64,000 nt of DNA. Source: a bacterium 336/3 (GTDB lineage Bacteria > Bacteroidota > Bacteroidia > Cytophagales > Thermonemataceae). Below, in pieces: positions 18,889 through 28,635 of this stretch. Under the pieces are notes generated by a model that was not told where the DNA came from, made no database searches, and was given only the letters and a program-made list of their open reading frames with translations. The stretch lies in NCBI GenBank assembly GCA_001281695.1, contig LJIE01000001.1, forward strand, positions 192,107-256,106, read 5' to 3'. Numbering within the stretch: the stretch's first letter is position 1; each line of letters opens with the position of its first letter. The position numbers were made by a program, and so were the translations under genes.

Positions 18889-20703
18889 TTATTTTAAATA
18901 ATTGATACTTCTGTTTACAAATTCGCTTAATGATGCTCCTGATAATATTCCTTGTGAAAGCTGTGCTAAATCATAAAGATGTTGAGCTAATTTGATTTGA
19001 GTCGTTTCATCTGTTTCTTTCAGTACCTTCTGGATAAGTTCGTGATTTCCATTGATACTTACATTGAAGGTATTTTCGTTCAAAGCCCATGCCCAACCTT
19101 GTACTTTACTCATCTCTTGCATACGACGAATGTACTCAGGTAATGTAATCAGTACAGGCATTTCATCTAAAGGCATCGCTTGTACTTCAACTGTTACTTT
19201 ATCATTTTTAATCACTTTTTTAAACAACTCTACGACCTTTTCAGATTCTTCTGTACTCAATACAGATGCCTGACTATCTTCTTTCTGAATCAGTTTATCC
19301 ACCACTTCCGAATCTACTCTACGAACTTGCGTTTTTTCCAACTTTCTTTCAAGCATTTCGCCAAAGTGGTTATCCAACATACCCTCCAAAACTAATACAT
19401 CATAACCTCGTTTATGAGCAGAGTCTATATAGGTGTACTGTTTTTCAAAATCGTTGGTATAAAGCAATACCAAATTTCCATTTTTATCAGTTTGGTTTAC
19501 TTGTATATAATTTTTATACTCTTCTAATGTATAATATTTTGATTTCGTATTTTTTAGCAAACAAAATCTTTCAGCTTTTTCATAGAATTTCTCATCTGTA
19601 AGCATTCCATATTTTACAAAAAGTCCAATGCTATCCCATTTCTCTTCAAAACCAGTTCTGTTATCTTTAAAAAGCTCGTTAAGTTTATCAGCTACTTTTT
19701 TGGTAATGTAACTATTGATTTTCTTCACATTACCATCTGCTTGTAAATAGCTTCTTGAAACGTTCAAAGGAATGTCTGGTGAATCTATTACTCCATGTAA
19801 AAGCATTAAAAATTCAGGTACAATATCTTTTACTTCGTCAGTGATAAATACTTGGCGAGAGTATAACTGAATTTTGTTTTTTTGTTGTTCAATGTTATTT
19901 TTTACTTTAGGAAAATATAAAATCCCTGTCAGATTGAATGGGTAATCTACATTGAGGTGAATCCAAAAAAGAGGGTCTTCTGAAAAAGGATATAATTCTT
20001 TATAGAATTTTAGATAATCCTCGTCTTTTAACTCACTGGGTTGGCGAGTCCAGATGGGTTGTGTTTCATTAATTTTTTCGCCTTCTATTTCTATACTTAC
20101 AGGCAAGAAACGGGCATATTTTTTAAGAATATCTTTCAGGCGAGAGCTTTCTAAAAATTCTTCTGAATCTTCTGCTACATGCAAAGTGATGGATGTTCCT
20201 CTTTCTTTTTTCTCTGAACCTTCTATGCTAAACTCTGTGCTTCCTTCACAAGTCCACTTGGCAGCAGGAGCATCTTGATATGATTTGGTGTCTAATTCCA
20301 CTTTTTTAGAAACCATAAAAGCAGAGTAGAATCCTAAACCGAAATTTCCGATAATTTGGTTTCGAGCATCTGTAATCTTATCTTGATATTTTTGTACAAA
20401 CTCATTTGCTCCTGAAAATGCTATCTGATTGATGTATTTGTCAATCTCTTCAGCTGTCATCCCTATTCCATTATCAGAAATGGTTATGGTTTTTGCCTCT
20501 TTATCAACAGACACATTTACCTTTAATTCTCCAAGCTCTCCTGTATACTCGCCCAAAGAACTCAAACTTTTTAGTTTTTGACAAGCATCTACAGCATTTG
20601 AAATTAATTCACGCAAGAAAATTTCATGATCTGAATACAAAAATTTCTTGATAATAGGGAAAATGTTTTCAGTATTGATTGAAAGTGTACCTTTGGCTTG
20701 CAT
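18889..20703 (-). CDS. htpG: Hsp90-family chaperone HtpG
   Basis: A 604-residue bacterial Hsp90. The N-terminal GHKL ATPase shows ELISNAVDACQKL, DNGIGMT and GNFGLGFYSAFMV; the middle domain shows LNVSRSYLQ with the catalytic arginine region; a dimerisation domain follows. Length is within the normal range of about 600-640. It is monocistronic, with an intergenic gap of 128 bases before the next leftward gene, and shares its 3' terminator with the porX unit. Confidence 0.97.
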   Translation of the reverse strand: MQAKGTLSINTENIFPIIKKFLYSDHEIFLRELISNAVDACQKLKSLSSLGEYTGELGELKVNVSVDKEAKTITISDNGIGMTAEEIDKYINQIAFSGANEFVQKYQDKITDARNQIIGNFGLGFYSAFMVSKKVELDTKSYQDAPAAKWTCEGSTEFSIEGSEKKERGTSITLHVAEDSEEFLESSRLKDILKKYARFLPVSIEIEGEKINETQPIWTRQPSELKDEDYLKFYKELYPFSEDPLFWIHLNVDYPFNLTGILYFPKVKNNIEQQKNKIQLYSRQVFITDEVKDIVPEFLMLLHGVIDSPDIPLNVSRSYLQADGNVKKINSYITKKVADKLNELFKDNRTGFEEKWDSIGLFVKYGMLTDEKFYEKAERFCLLKNTKSKYYTLEEYKNYIQVNQTDKNGNLVLLYTNDFEKQYTYIDSAHKRGYDVLVLEGMLDNHFGEMLERKLEKTQVRRVDSEVVDKLIQKEDSQASVLSTEESEKVVELFKKVIKNDKVTVEVQAMPLDEMPVLITLPEYIRRMQEMSKVQGWAWALNENTFNVSINGNHELIQKVLKETDETTQIKLAQHLYDLAQLSQGILSGASLSEFVNRSINYLK

Positions 20704-20831
20704 ATTTTTATTCTATTTGGTTTTACAGACTGCTATTCAAAAGCTATTCCAAGCCATAAAACCTGACAAATTGACACAAAAAAAGCTCCAAAATTTTACT
20801 CTTGAAGCTTTTTATTAAAATTTATATAATT

Positions 20832-23108
20832 CTATCTGTCTCTGTCATATCGGGGGTTATTGTCTTCATAACCTCCATCTTTATTTTTATTATAGAAATC
20901 TTCCATTTCCGTTTTGATATTTTCAAACGTTTCAACAGGAATTTCATAGGACAAAACAGCTTGTCTATCTATCTCAAAATCATTAGAAAAATTGCTCCAA
21001 GAGCTGTAACGAACAGCTCCATTTTTATAATTTTTAAGAGCTTCATCAATTTTTTGAGAACACAACCAAATATGTCCAGCCACAATTCTGAAATAAGCAT
21101 CATCTTCAATAGCCAACGAATCGGAAATATATGTTTGAGCTTTTTCTATATCTTTCAGAGCTAAGTAAGTTTGTGCTATTCTTCCTAAATTCCATGAAGG
21201 CTCAGAAGTATTATTTGCCTGAGCTTTTAAATGATACTCCAAAGACTTTTGATAATTACCTAATTTATAATAACACCAGCCTGCTTTACCTAAAGCCCAA
21301 CCATCTCTGGGGCTTTGGCGTTCAGCTAATAATAGAAACTCAACAGCTTTAGCAAAATCTTTTTGTTTCAAATAACACCAACCAGTATTACTCAAATTCC
21401 AAGCATCTGTAGCATCTAAATTAAATACTTTCAAGTGATATTCTAAAGCCTCTTCGTATTTATCTTGCGATGAATAGCACCAACCAATATTTTTCAAAAT
21501 CCATGTATTATTAGGTTTGAGAGCATCCGATTTTTTATAATACTCTGCTGAACGATCTAAATCCATTTTTTCTCTATAACACAAGGCGATTTCCTCTAAA
21601 AGATTGCTATGTTCTCCATTCAATTTTTCTGCCTGTAAATAATATTTAAGAGCATTATCATAATTTCTTTCTTTATTTTTATAATAATTACCCAACTCAT
21701 AATTTGCTGTAAAATTCTGTGGATTGTCTTCCACTGTTCTAATCAAATCATTGACATTTCCAGACTCTACAGCCTTGATAATCTGAGCGTTATTCTTTCG
21801 ATAGTTTATGACATTTTCTCGCATCACAAAGTATTCTTTTTCATTAATACCATGTTTTTGCACCAAAGACCAATCACTGTCATAATCTCGCAAGAATGTT
21901 TCTTCATCAGGAGCAAGCAAAATACTTTCTTGATAATAATTAACTGCTTTATCTTTTTGCCCCAAGCACCAATACACATGAGCAAGCATGAGCATTACTA
22001 CACCATTTTTACCCAAATCTTCTGAACGTTCTAAGTAAAAACGAGCTTCTTCCAAATTGCCCAATATAAAATTACACCAGCCTATTTGTCTTTCATTCCA
22101 AGAATCTTGTGTATTGATTTCGTGGGCTTTGAGATGATACTCTAATGCTTTTGTATAATCTCCAAGTTTTTGGTAACACCAACCCACATTTCCAACATTC
22201 CAGTCATCTTTTGGATTAACCTCCATAGTTTTCAAGTGCCATTCTAAAGCTTCTTGGAATTTCCCCACTTTTCCATAGCACCAACCTAAATTCCCTGTAT
22301 TCCAAGAATCCATAGGATTTAATTTAGCAGATTTTGCATGATACTCGATAGCGTCTCCATATTTACCAACAGAGGACAAACACCAACCAATTTGGCTCAT
22401 ATTCCAAGCATCTTCAGGGTCTAAATCAGCTGCTCTTTTATGGAAAGAAAGTCCTTGTTCGTAATTACCAATAGAAGAATATGCCCAACCTGTGTTACTC
22501 AAGTTCCAAGCATCTGTAGGGTCTAAATCAGCAGCTTTTAAATGATAAGTCAAGGCATTTTCAAACTGTTTGATTTGCCCATAACAATAACCTATTTTAC
22601 CCAAGTTCCAAGGATTGTTCCCTTCATACTCATCCGATTTAAGATGATATTTAAGAGCAGTATTATAATCGTGAAGTTTTAAATAACACCAACCCAGATT
22701 TCTTAAATTCCAAGCATCAGAAGGTTCTGTTCTATTCACACGAATATGATATTCTAAAGCGTCTTCGTATCTACCCATCGAAGACAGACACCAACCTATA
22801 TTTTTAAGAATCCAATTTTCGTCTGGCTCTAATTTATCCGCTACATAATAATATTCAAGAGCTTTTGCATAATTACGAAGCTCTCTGTAAGCAAAAGCAA
22901 GTTGCTCTATAGCTTCAGGGTTTTCAGGTTCTAAATCGTGAGCTTCAGAGAAATACTTAATAGCATTTTCAAAATCGTTGGTATCCAAGTAATGATACCC
23001 TAAATCTACAACAGCATCATAATCTTTTGGGGAATTACGATAGTTGTTAAGTAGTGTTTCTAAATCTTTGGGGTCGTCATTGAAGTCGTCGTCAAAAAAA
23101 TCGTCCAT
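20832..23108 (-). CDS. Large tetratricopeptide-repeat protein with Trp/Cys-rich repeat consensus
   Basis: A 758-residue protein made almost wholly of about 18 TPR units of 34 residues, in two blocks (about 35-400 and 465-720). There is no signal peptide or membrane segment; the N-terminus is strongly acidic (MDDFFDDDFNDDP). Many repeats share an unusual consensus beginning AWNLxNxGWCY at helix A and ending EALEYHLKAxxLDP, so each unit presents Trp, Trp and Cys at fixed positions. TPR arrays bind protein partners; the ligand is unknown. It is divergent from the SAM-riboswitch operon. No fused catalytic domain is visible. Confidence 0.9.
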   Translation of the reverse strand: MDDFFDDDFNDDPKDLETLLNNYRNSPKDYDAVVDLGYHYLDTNDFENAIKYFSEAHDLEPENPEAIEQLAFAYRELRNYAKALEYYYVADKLEPDENWILKNIGWCLSSMGRYEDALEYHIRVNRTEPSDAWNLRNLGWCYLKLHDYNTALKYHLKSDEYEGNNPWNLGKIGYCYGQIKQFENALTYHLKAADLDPTDAWNLSNTGWAYSSIGNYEQGLSFHKRAADLDPEDAWNMSQIGWCLSSVGKYGDAIEYHAKSAKLNPMDSWNTGNLGWCYGKVGKFQEALEWHLKTMEVNPKDDWNVGNVGWCYQKLGDYTKALEYHLKAHEINTQDSWNERQIGWCNFILGNLEEARFYLERSEDLGKNGVVMLMLAHVYWCLGQKDKAVNYYQESILLAPDEETFLRDYDSDWSLVQKHGINEKEYFVMRENVINYRKNNAQIIKAVESGNVNDLIRTVEDNPQNFTANYELGNYYKNKERNYDNALKYYLQAEKLNGEHSNLLEEIALCYREKMDLDRSAEYYKKSDALKPNNTWILKNIGWCYSSQDKYEEALEYHLKVFNLDATDAWNLSNTGWCYLKQKDFAKAVEFLLLAERQSPRDGWALGKAGWCYYKLGNYQKSLEYHLKAQANNTSEPSWNLGRIAQTYLALKDIEKAQTYISDSLAIEDDAYFRIVAGHIWLCSQKIDEALKNYKNGAVRYSSWSNFSNDFEIDRQAVLSYEIPVETFENIKTEMEDFYNKNKDGGYEDNNPRYDRDR

Positions 23109-23272
23109 AGTATTTATTGATAGTTTTTTAGCAAATTAATTCTTTTAAAGCATTTTGTAAAGAAAAAAGTCAAGAATATGACAATGTGAATATAAATAAT
23201 TGAAAATCATTGTTTTAAAATCAAAAATATATGTTTTTTCAAATATCTAAACTTTATCTCAAAATATTTTGT

Positions 23273-23280
23273 TAATTTTG
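23273..23280 (+). promoter_or_regulatory. Putative -7 element of the riboswitch-metH operon
   Basis: TAATTTTG fits TAnnTTTG and lies just before the riboswitch, so transcription would begin close to its first paired base at 23284. Confidence 0.5.
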
Positions 23281-23283
23281 CAT

Positions 23284-23393
23284 ACTTATCCAGAAAGCCT
23301 GAGACATGGGGTCTATGAAGGCTTGGCAACCGTTCCACCCGCAAGGAAAATGGTGCCAAATCCCCCTCAAAACTTGTTTTGAGAAAGATAAGT
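23284..23393 (+). ncRNA. SAM-I (S-box) riboswitch
   Basis: About 110 bases fit the SAM-I aptamer. P1 pairs ACTTATC (23284-23290) with GATAAGT (23387-23393). The P2 stem contains the kink-turn-like CTGAGACATGG...ATGAAGGC. The conserved GGCAACC core and GGTGCCAAATCC follow, then a P4 hairpin CTCAAAACTTGTTTTGAG. It sits directly after a -7 box and upstream of DUF1653 and metH, which fits control of methionine synthesis by S-adenosylmethionine. A competing hairpin downstream (see findings) may be the expression platform. Bases 23394-23479 hold no gene. Confidence 0.92.
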
Positions 23394-23479
23394 GTAGCCT
23401 ATCTACTTATGCCTACGCTTGTTTTTATGAAATTATCTCTCTGGATTTAGTTAAATACTAATAATTCAAGAAAATAACT

Positions 23480-23695
23480 ATGAATATACCCAGAGGTATC
23501 TACAAACACTACAAAAATAATTTATACGAAGTTTTTGAGATTGCTACTCACTCAGAAACAGGGGAGAAACTTGTAGTTTATAGAGCTTTGTATGGTGAAT
23601 ATGGTGTTTGGGTAAGACCTTTGTCTATGTTCACAGAAGAAATAGAATGGGAAGGCAAAAAAATAAAAAGATTTGAATTGATAAAAGAGTTTTAA
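23480..23695 (+). CDS. DUF1653 small protein in the metH operon
   Basis: A 71-residue soluble protein matching the DUF1653 pattern: GIYKHYKNNLYEVFEIATHSETGE, then VVYRALYGEYGVWVRPLSMF. The fold is a small beta-barrel-like domain of unknown function. It is the first gene after the SAM riboswitch and is 27 bases before metH, so it is expected to be controlled by SAM together with metH. The pairing suggests, but does not prove, a role in one-carbon or methionine metabolism. Confidence 0.85.
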   Translation: MNIPRGIYKHYKNNLYEVFEIATHSETGEKLVVYRALYGEYGVWVRPLSMFTEEIEWEGKKIKRFELIKEF

Positions 23696-23722
23696 GAGAT
23701 AATAACCATTTCCTATACAAAA

Positions 23723-26700
23723 ATGACGACTAATATTTACGAAATACTGAAAGAGAGAATCCTTGTGCTGGATGGTGCAATGGGGACAATGATTCAGCAA
23801 TATAAGCTGACTGAAGAAGACTATCGTGGTGAAAGATTTAAAGATTTCCCTCATGATTTGAAGGGAAATAATGACTTGCTTTCTATTACACAGCCCGAAA
23901 TTATCAAAGAAATCCATAGAAAATACCTAGAAGCAGGTGCTGATATTTTAGAAACCAATACTTTTAATAGTACTTCTGTTTCGATGGCAGATTATCACAT
24001 GGAAGATTTGGTGTATGAACTAAATTATTTATCTGCAAAAATTGCTAAAGAAGTTTGTGAAACATATAAAACTATTACTCCTGATAGACCTCGTTTTGTA
24101 GCAGGTTCGTTAGGTCCAACCAGCAAAACCACTTCGCTTTCTCCTGATGTCAATAACCCTGGATTTAGAGCTATTACTTTTGATGAGCTCGTAGAAGCTT
24201 ATACAGAACAGATAAGAGGTTTGGTAGAGGGTGGGGCAGATTTATTACTTGTTGAAACTATTTTTGACACGCTAAATGCCAAAGCCGCTTTATTTGCTAT
24301 AGAAAGTTTCTTTGAAAAAACAGGTAAAAAACTACCTATCATGGTTTCTGGAACTATCACTGATGCTTCAGGACGCACACTTTCAGGGCAAACAGCAGAA
24401 GCATTTTTAATTTCAGTTTCACATTTGCCATTACTTTCTGTAGGTTTCAATTGTGCTTTAGGTGCTGACTTATTACGTCCGTATTCAGAAGAAATTGCTC
24501 AGAAAGCTCCATTTTTTACATCTGCACACCCCAACGCAGGCTTACCCAATGCCTTTGGAGAGTACGATCAAACTCCTGAAGAAATGGCATCCATTATTGA
24601 TGGCTTTTTGAAAGATGAGCTTGTCAATATTATTGGTGGCTGTTGTGGCACTTCACCAGCTCACATCAAGGCTATTGCAGACCTTACTAAAAAATATAAG
24701 CCTCGTCCATTGCCTCAGAACGATGAAATTTCTAAATATTCAGGTTTAGAGCCTCTCAAAGCTACCAAAGAAATTCGTTTCATCAATGTGGGTGAGCGTA
24801 CCAACGTAACAGGTTCAAGGGCTTTTGCAAAGCTTATCAAAGAAGAAAAATATGAAGAGGCTTTGGCTGTAGCTCGTAATCAAGTAGAGGGTGGAGCTCA
24901 GATGATAGATGTAAACATGGATGAAGGGATGCTAGATTCTGAAGCCGTCATGGTTACCTTTCTAAACCTAATTGCCTCAGAACCAGATATTGCAAAACTA
25001 CCTATCATGATTGACAGCTCTAAGTGGAGTGTTATTGAAGCTGGTTTAAAATGTGTACAAGGAAAAGCTGTTGTAAACTCTATTTCACTTAAAGAAGGTG
25101 AAGTGGATTTTATCAAGAAAGCTAATTTAGTTAAAAAATATGGTGCAGCCGTGATTGTAATGGCTTTTGATGAAAATGGACAAGCTGATAGTTATGAACG
25201 CCGTATTGAAATCTGTGAAAGAGCCTATAATATTCTTACTGAGCAAGTAGGTTTCCCTGCCAACGATATTATTTTTGACCCTAATATCCTCACTGTTGCC
25301 ACAGGTATCGAAGAACACAATAATTATGCAATAGATTTTGTAAATGCAACCCGTTGGATAAAAGAAAATTTACCTCATGCTAAAGTTTCTGGTGGTGTAA
25401 GTAATATATCTTTCAGCTTTAGAGGCAATGAAGTAGTTCGTGAGGCGATGCACTCAGCATTTTTATACAAAGCCATCCATGCTGGTATGGATATGGGCAT
25501 TGTAAATGCAGGACAATTGGCTGTTTATGAAGATATTCCAAAAGATTTATTGGAATTGGTAGAAGATGTTCTTTGGAATAGAAGACCTGATTCTACTGAA
25601 AGATTGGTTTCTTTTGCCGAAAAAATTAAAGATAAAGGAGGGAAAACCCAAGAAGTAGATTTATCGTGGAGAAACGAACCTGTAGCCAAACGTTTGGCTT
25701 ATGCCTTGATGAAAGGTATTGCAGATTATATTGAAGTAGATGTAGAAGAAGCCAGACATACTTTTGAAAGACCATTACAAGTGATTGAAGGTCCATTGAT
25801 GGATGGAATGAACATCGTAGGTGATTTGTTTGGAGAAGGTAAAATGTTCTTGCCTCAAGTAGTAAAATCAGCAAGGGTGATGAAAAAAGCTGTGGCATAT
25901 CTCATGCCTTTTATGGAAGAAGAAAAATTAAAAAATGCTGATACATCCTCTTCTTCGGCTGGGAAAATTCTTTTGGCTACTGTAAAAGGAGATGTTCATG
26001 ATATTGGTAAAAATATTGTGGGTGTAGTACTTGCTTGTAATGGCTTTGAAATCATTGACTTAGGTGTAATGGTTTCTACACAAAAAATCTTGGAAGCGGC
26101 CAAAAAAGAAAATGTAGATATTATCGGACTTTCAGGGCTTATCACGCCAAGTCTTGATGAAATGGTGGGTGTTGCCAAAGAAATGGAGCGTGAAGGCTTT
26201 AAAGTACCCTTGTTGATTGGTGGAGCAACAACTTCTAAAGCTCATACAGCTGTAAAAATTGCTCATAACTATTCTGGTGCTGTAGTTCATGTATTAGATG
26301 CCAGCCGAAGTGTACCTGTTGCAACCAAATTACTCACCAAAGAAGCAGGGGAGAGTGAAAAGTTTGTAGCTGATATTAAAGAAGAATACATTAAAATTAA
26401 AGAAGACTTTTTGAACAGAAAATCTGATAAAAACTATATTTCTTTAGAAGAAGCTCGTAAAAATAAGGTAAAAATTGATTGGAACAGCCAAACAATTACA
26501 AAACCTCAATTTTTAGGAAATCAGTATTTTATCAATTACGATTTAGCTGAAATAGCAAAATATATTGACTGGACTCCTTTCTTCCAAACTTGGGAGTTGG
26601 CAGGGAAATTCCCTAAAATCTTAGATGATGAAATCGTTGGGGTAGAGGCTCGAAAGCTTTATGCAGATGCTCAAAAAATGCTTGAGAAAATTATTGCAGA

Positions 26701-27523
26701 GAAATCTCTACAAGCCAATGCAGTCATAGGTTTTTACCCATGCAACAGTGTAGGAGATGACGATATTGTTTTATATGATTTTGAAAATGTAGAAGTTACT
26801 ACACAATGCGATAAACATGGTGAACACAAACATCAAGTTTCCCAACCTAAGAAAAAACAGGAAAAAGAACAAGATGCTGACATTCTGGTAGCAGAAAATA
26901 ATTTTGAAACGCTTGAAGTATTGCATACACTTCGTCAGCAGAACCAAAAAGCTGAAAATTTACCAAACTTTGCCTTAGCAGATTTCATTGCTCCACAAGA
27001 AACAGGCAAAACAGACTATATGGGCTTTTTTGCTGTTACAGCGGGTATTGGTATCGAAAAAATTGTTGAAGCTTACGAAAAAGACCATGACGATTACAAT
27101 GCCATTATGGTAAAAGCCATTGCAGATCGTTTGGCAGAAGCATTTGCTGAACTGATGCATGAGCGTACACGCAAAGAGTTTTGGGGTTATGTGAAGAATG
27201 AGCATTTTACAAATGAAGATTTGATTAAAGAAAAATACATTGGTATACGCCCTGCTCCAGGGTATCCTGCATGCCCCGACCACACAGAAAAAGGCATGAT
27301 TTTCCAGCTTTTACAAGCAACTGAAAAAATAGGCATTACGCTTACAGAAAGCTATGCGATGTATCCCACAGCAGCCGTTTCAGGAATGTATTTTTCCAAT
27401 GCAGAAAGTAAATATTTTGGTTTAGGAAAGATAGGAAAAGACCAAGTAGAAGATTACGCCAAACGCAAAAAAATGACTTTAGATGAAGCAGAACGCTGGT
27501 TAAGCCCTGTTTTGAATTATTAA
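23723..27523 (+). CDS. metH: Cobalamin-dependent methionine synthase, full length
   Basis: A 1266-residue MetH that transfers methyl from 5-methyltetrahydrofolate to homocysteine through cobalamin. All modules are present in order: homocysteine domain (VGFNCALGA and GGCCGTS zinc cysteines), pterin domain ([10 protein letters not shown], about 350-620), B12 cap and B12 domain with the base-off histidine His759 in GDVHDIGKN, and the SAM-binding reactivation domain ([24 protein letters not shown]). A charged linker near residues 1030-1060 ([20 protein letters not shown]) is a little longer than usual. Controlled by the upstream SAM-I riboswitch; followed by a terminator. Confidence 0.98.
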   Translation: MTTNIYEILKERILVLDGAMGTMIQQYKLTEEDYRGERFKDFPHDLKGNNDLLSITQPEIIKEIHRKYLEAGADILETNTFNSTSVSMADYHMEDLVYELNYLSAKIAKEVCETYKTITPDRPRFVAGSLGPTSKTTSLSPDVNNPGFRAITFDELVEAYTEQIRGLVEGGADLLLVETIFDTLNAKAALFAIESFFEKTGKKLPIMVSGTITDASGRTLSGQTAEAFLISVSHLPLLSVGFNCALGADLLRPYSEEIAQKAPFFTSAHPNAGLPNAFGEYDQTPEEMASIIDGFLKDELVNIIGGCCGTSPAHIKAIADLTKKYKPRPLPQNDEISKYSGLEPLKATKEIRFINVGERTNVTGSRAFAKLIKEEKYEEALAVARNQVEGGAQMIDVNMDEGMLDSEAVMVTFLNLIASEPDIAKLPIMIDSSKWSVIEAGLKCVQGKAVVNSISLKEGEVDFIKKANLVKKYGAAVIVMAFDENGQADSYERRIEICERAYNILTEQVGFPANDIIFDPNILTVATGIEEHNNYAIDFVNATRWIKENLPHAKVSGGVSNISFSFRGNEVVREAMHSAFLYKAIHAGMDMGIVNAGQLAVYEDIPKDLLELVEDVLWNRRPDSTERLVSFAEKIKDKGGKTQEVDLSWRNEPVAKRLAYALMKGIADYIEVDVEEARHTFERPLQVIEGPLMDGMNIVGDLFGEGKMFLPQVVKSARVMKKAVAYLMPFMEEEKLKNADTSSSSAGKILLATVKGDVHDIGKNIVGVVLACNGFEIIDLGVMVSTQKILEAAKKENVDIIGLSGLITPSLDEMVGVAKEMEREGFKVPLLIGGATTSKAHTAVKIAHNYSGAVVHVLDASRSVPVATKLLTKEAGESEKFVADIKEEYIKIKEDFLNRKSDKNYISLEEARKNKVKIDWNSQTITKPQFLGNQYFINYDLAEIAKYIDWTPFFQTWELAGKFPKILDDEIVGVEARKLYADAQKMLEKIIAEKSLQANAVIGFYPCNSVGDDDIVLYDFENVEVTTQCDKHGEHKHQVSQPKKKQEKEQDADILVAENNFETLEVLHTLRQQNQKAENLPNFALADFIAPQETGKTDYMGFFAVTAGIGIEKIVEAYEKDHDDYNAIMVKAIADRLAEAFAELMHERTRKEFWGYVKNEHFTNEDLIKEKYIGIRPAPGYPACPDHTEKGMIFQLLQATEKIGITLTESYAMYPTAAVSGMYFSNAESKYFGLGKIGKDQVEDYAKRKKMTLDEAERWLSPVLNY

Positions 27524-27544
27524 GAAAAGCTTTACAAATACTTG

Positions 27545-27577
27545 AAGATACGCACAAAAATGCGTATCTTTTTATTT
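27545..27577 (+). terminator. Terminator of metH
   Basis: AGATACGCA (27545-27553) pairs with TGCGTATCT (27561-27569), followed by a T-rich run. It is 22 bases after metH and only about 16 bases before the next start codon. Confidence 0.88.
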
Positions 27578-27592
27578 TAAAAACATATTTCG

Positions 27593-28624
27593 ATGGATAT
27601 TTATAATGAAGAAACTGTACAAGTATTAACATCCGTAGAACATATTAGAAAAAGACCTGGGATGTATATTGGTTGTATTGATAGAAGTGGTATATTGAAT
27701 ATATTCCGAGAAATTTTAGAGAATTCATTAGAGAATAAAAATTGGTGTACTGTCCAAATACTCATCAATAAAGATAGTTATAAAATAAAGTTTGACACTT
27801 GTTGGTTTGAACCTATTAAAATTCAAAATCTATATCTTCATATAAATCTTATTCCAATAGGTAGTTTCTCATCTACACAATTTGGTTTTATAGTTCTAAA
27901 TGCTTTATCTACAAGTTGTGTTTTTAAGTTTCAAAAAGAAGAGTTACACTTTTCAGAAGGAAATTATATTAAAACAAAAAATAAAAACCGTTCTAATTTT
28001 ATAATAGAATTTATTCTTGATAAAAGAGTTTTCTCACTCAATACTTTACCTTATACCAATTTAATGAATATGCTTCAGGAGTTATCATTTTTAAACCCTG
28101 ACCGAAAGTTTATTGTTGAGGATAAGCAAAATAATTTTAAATCTGCTTTTCATCATCCCAAAGGAATATTAGAACATTTTTTTCATTTGACATTTGAGAA
28201 AACTTTATTATCAAGTCCTATTACTATTCACACAGAAAAAAATGATTATAAACTTGATATAGTTTTTGCCTATACCAATGATTTAGACAAAAAAAATAAA
28301 CCTATATATTATTCATATTCCTATGTAAACAATAATTTATGTTTTTTAGGAGGTTCTCATGAAAATGCTTTTAAAAGAGGATTAAAATCTGTTTATAAAA
28401 ATTTGAATTTAGAACATTTGAGTAACAAAAGTATAATAGTTGTAATTTACTTACAAATACCCGAAAATGAAGTTGCTTTTTCTGGTGCTACACGAAGATG
28501 TTTATACATACCTAATTTGGAATCTTGGATAAAAAAATCAGTTCTTGATTCTGTTTCAACATATTTTAGAGAAAACTTATCTGTTTTAGATGAAATAAAG
28601 ATTCCTATTTCATCTTATTATTAA
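27593..28624 (+). CDS. Degenerate GyrB/ParE N-terminal-like protein without TOPRIM domain
   Basis: A 343-residue protein. It opens with the type II topoisomerase B-subunit signature (VEHIRKRPGMYIG, residues 16-27), keeps the magnesium-ligand-like Asn44 in REILENSLE, and later aligns with the gyrase transducer domain (GGSHENAFKRGLKSVY; then IYLQIPENEVAFSGATR). The ATP site looks broken: the DxGxGIP loop is replaced by FDTCWFEP, and the glycine-rich lid that precedes VNALS is replaced by STQFGFIVLNALS. The TOPRIM and C-terminal domains are absent. It is AT-rich, follows the metH terminator with its own start, and converges on the AAA+/M41 gene with an 11-base gap. It is either a repurposed non-catalytic gyrase relative or a decaying paralogue. 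Confidence 0.75.
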   Translation: MDIYNEETVQVLTSVEHIRKRPGMYIGCIDRSGILNIFREILENSLENKNWCTVQILINKDSYKIKFDTCWFEPIKIQNLYLHINLIPIGSFSSTQFGFIVLNALSTSCVFKFQKEELHFSEGNYIKTKNKNRSNFIIEFILDKRVFSLNTLPYTNLMNMLQELSFLNPDRKFIVEDKQNNFKSAFHHPKGILEHFFHLTFEKTLLSSPITIHTEKNDYKLDIVFAYTNDLDKKNKPIYYSYSYVNNNLCFLGGSHENAFKRGLKSVYKNLNLEHLSNKSIIVVIYLQIPENEVAFSGATRRCLYIPNLESWIKKSVLDSVSTYFRENLSVLDEIKIPISSYY

Positions 28625-28635
28625 TTTTACTACCC

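Noticed and set aside
20832-23108. Repeat tract that could be a CRISPR or minisatellite array
   Set aside because: The DNA periodicity is 102 bases, which equals one 34-residue TPR unit in a fully open reading frame; repeats are diverged and there are no spacers.
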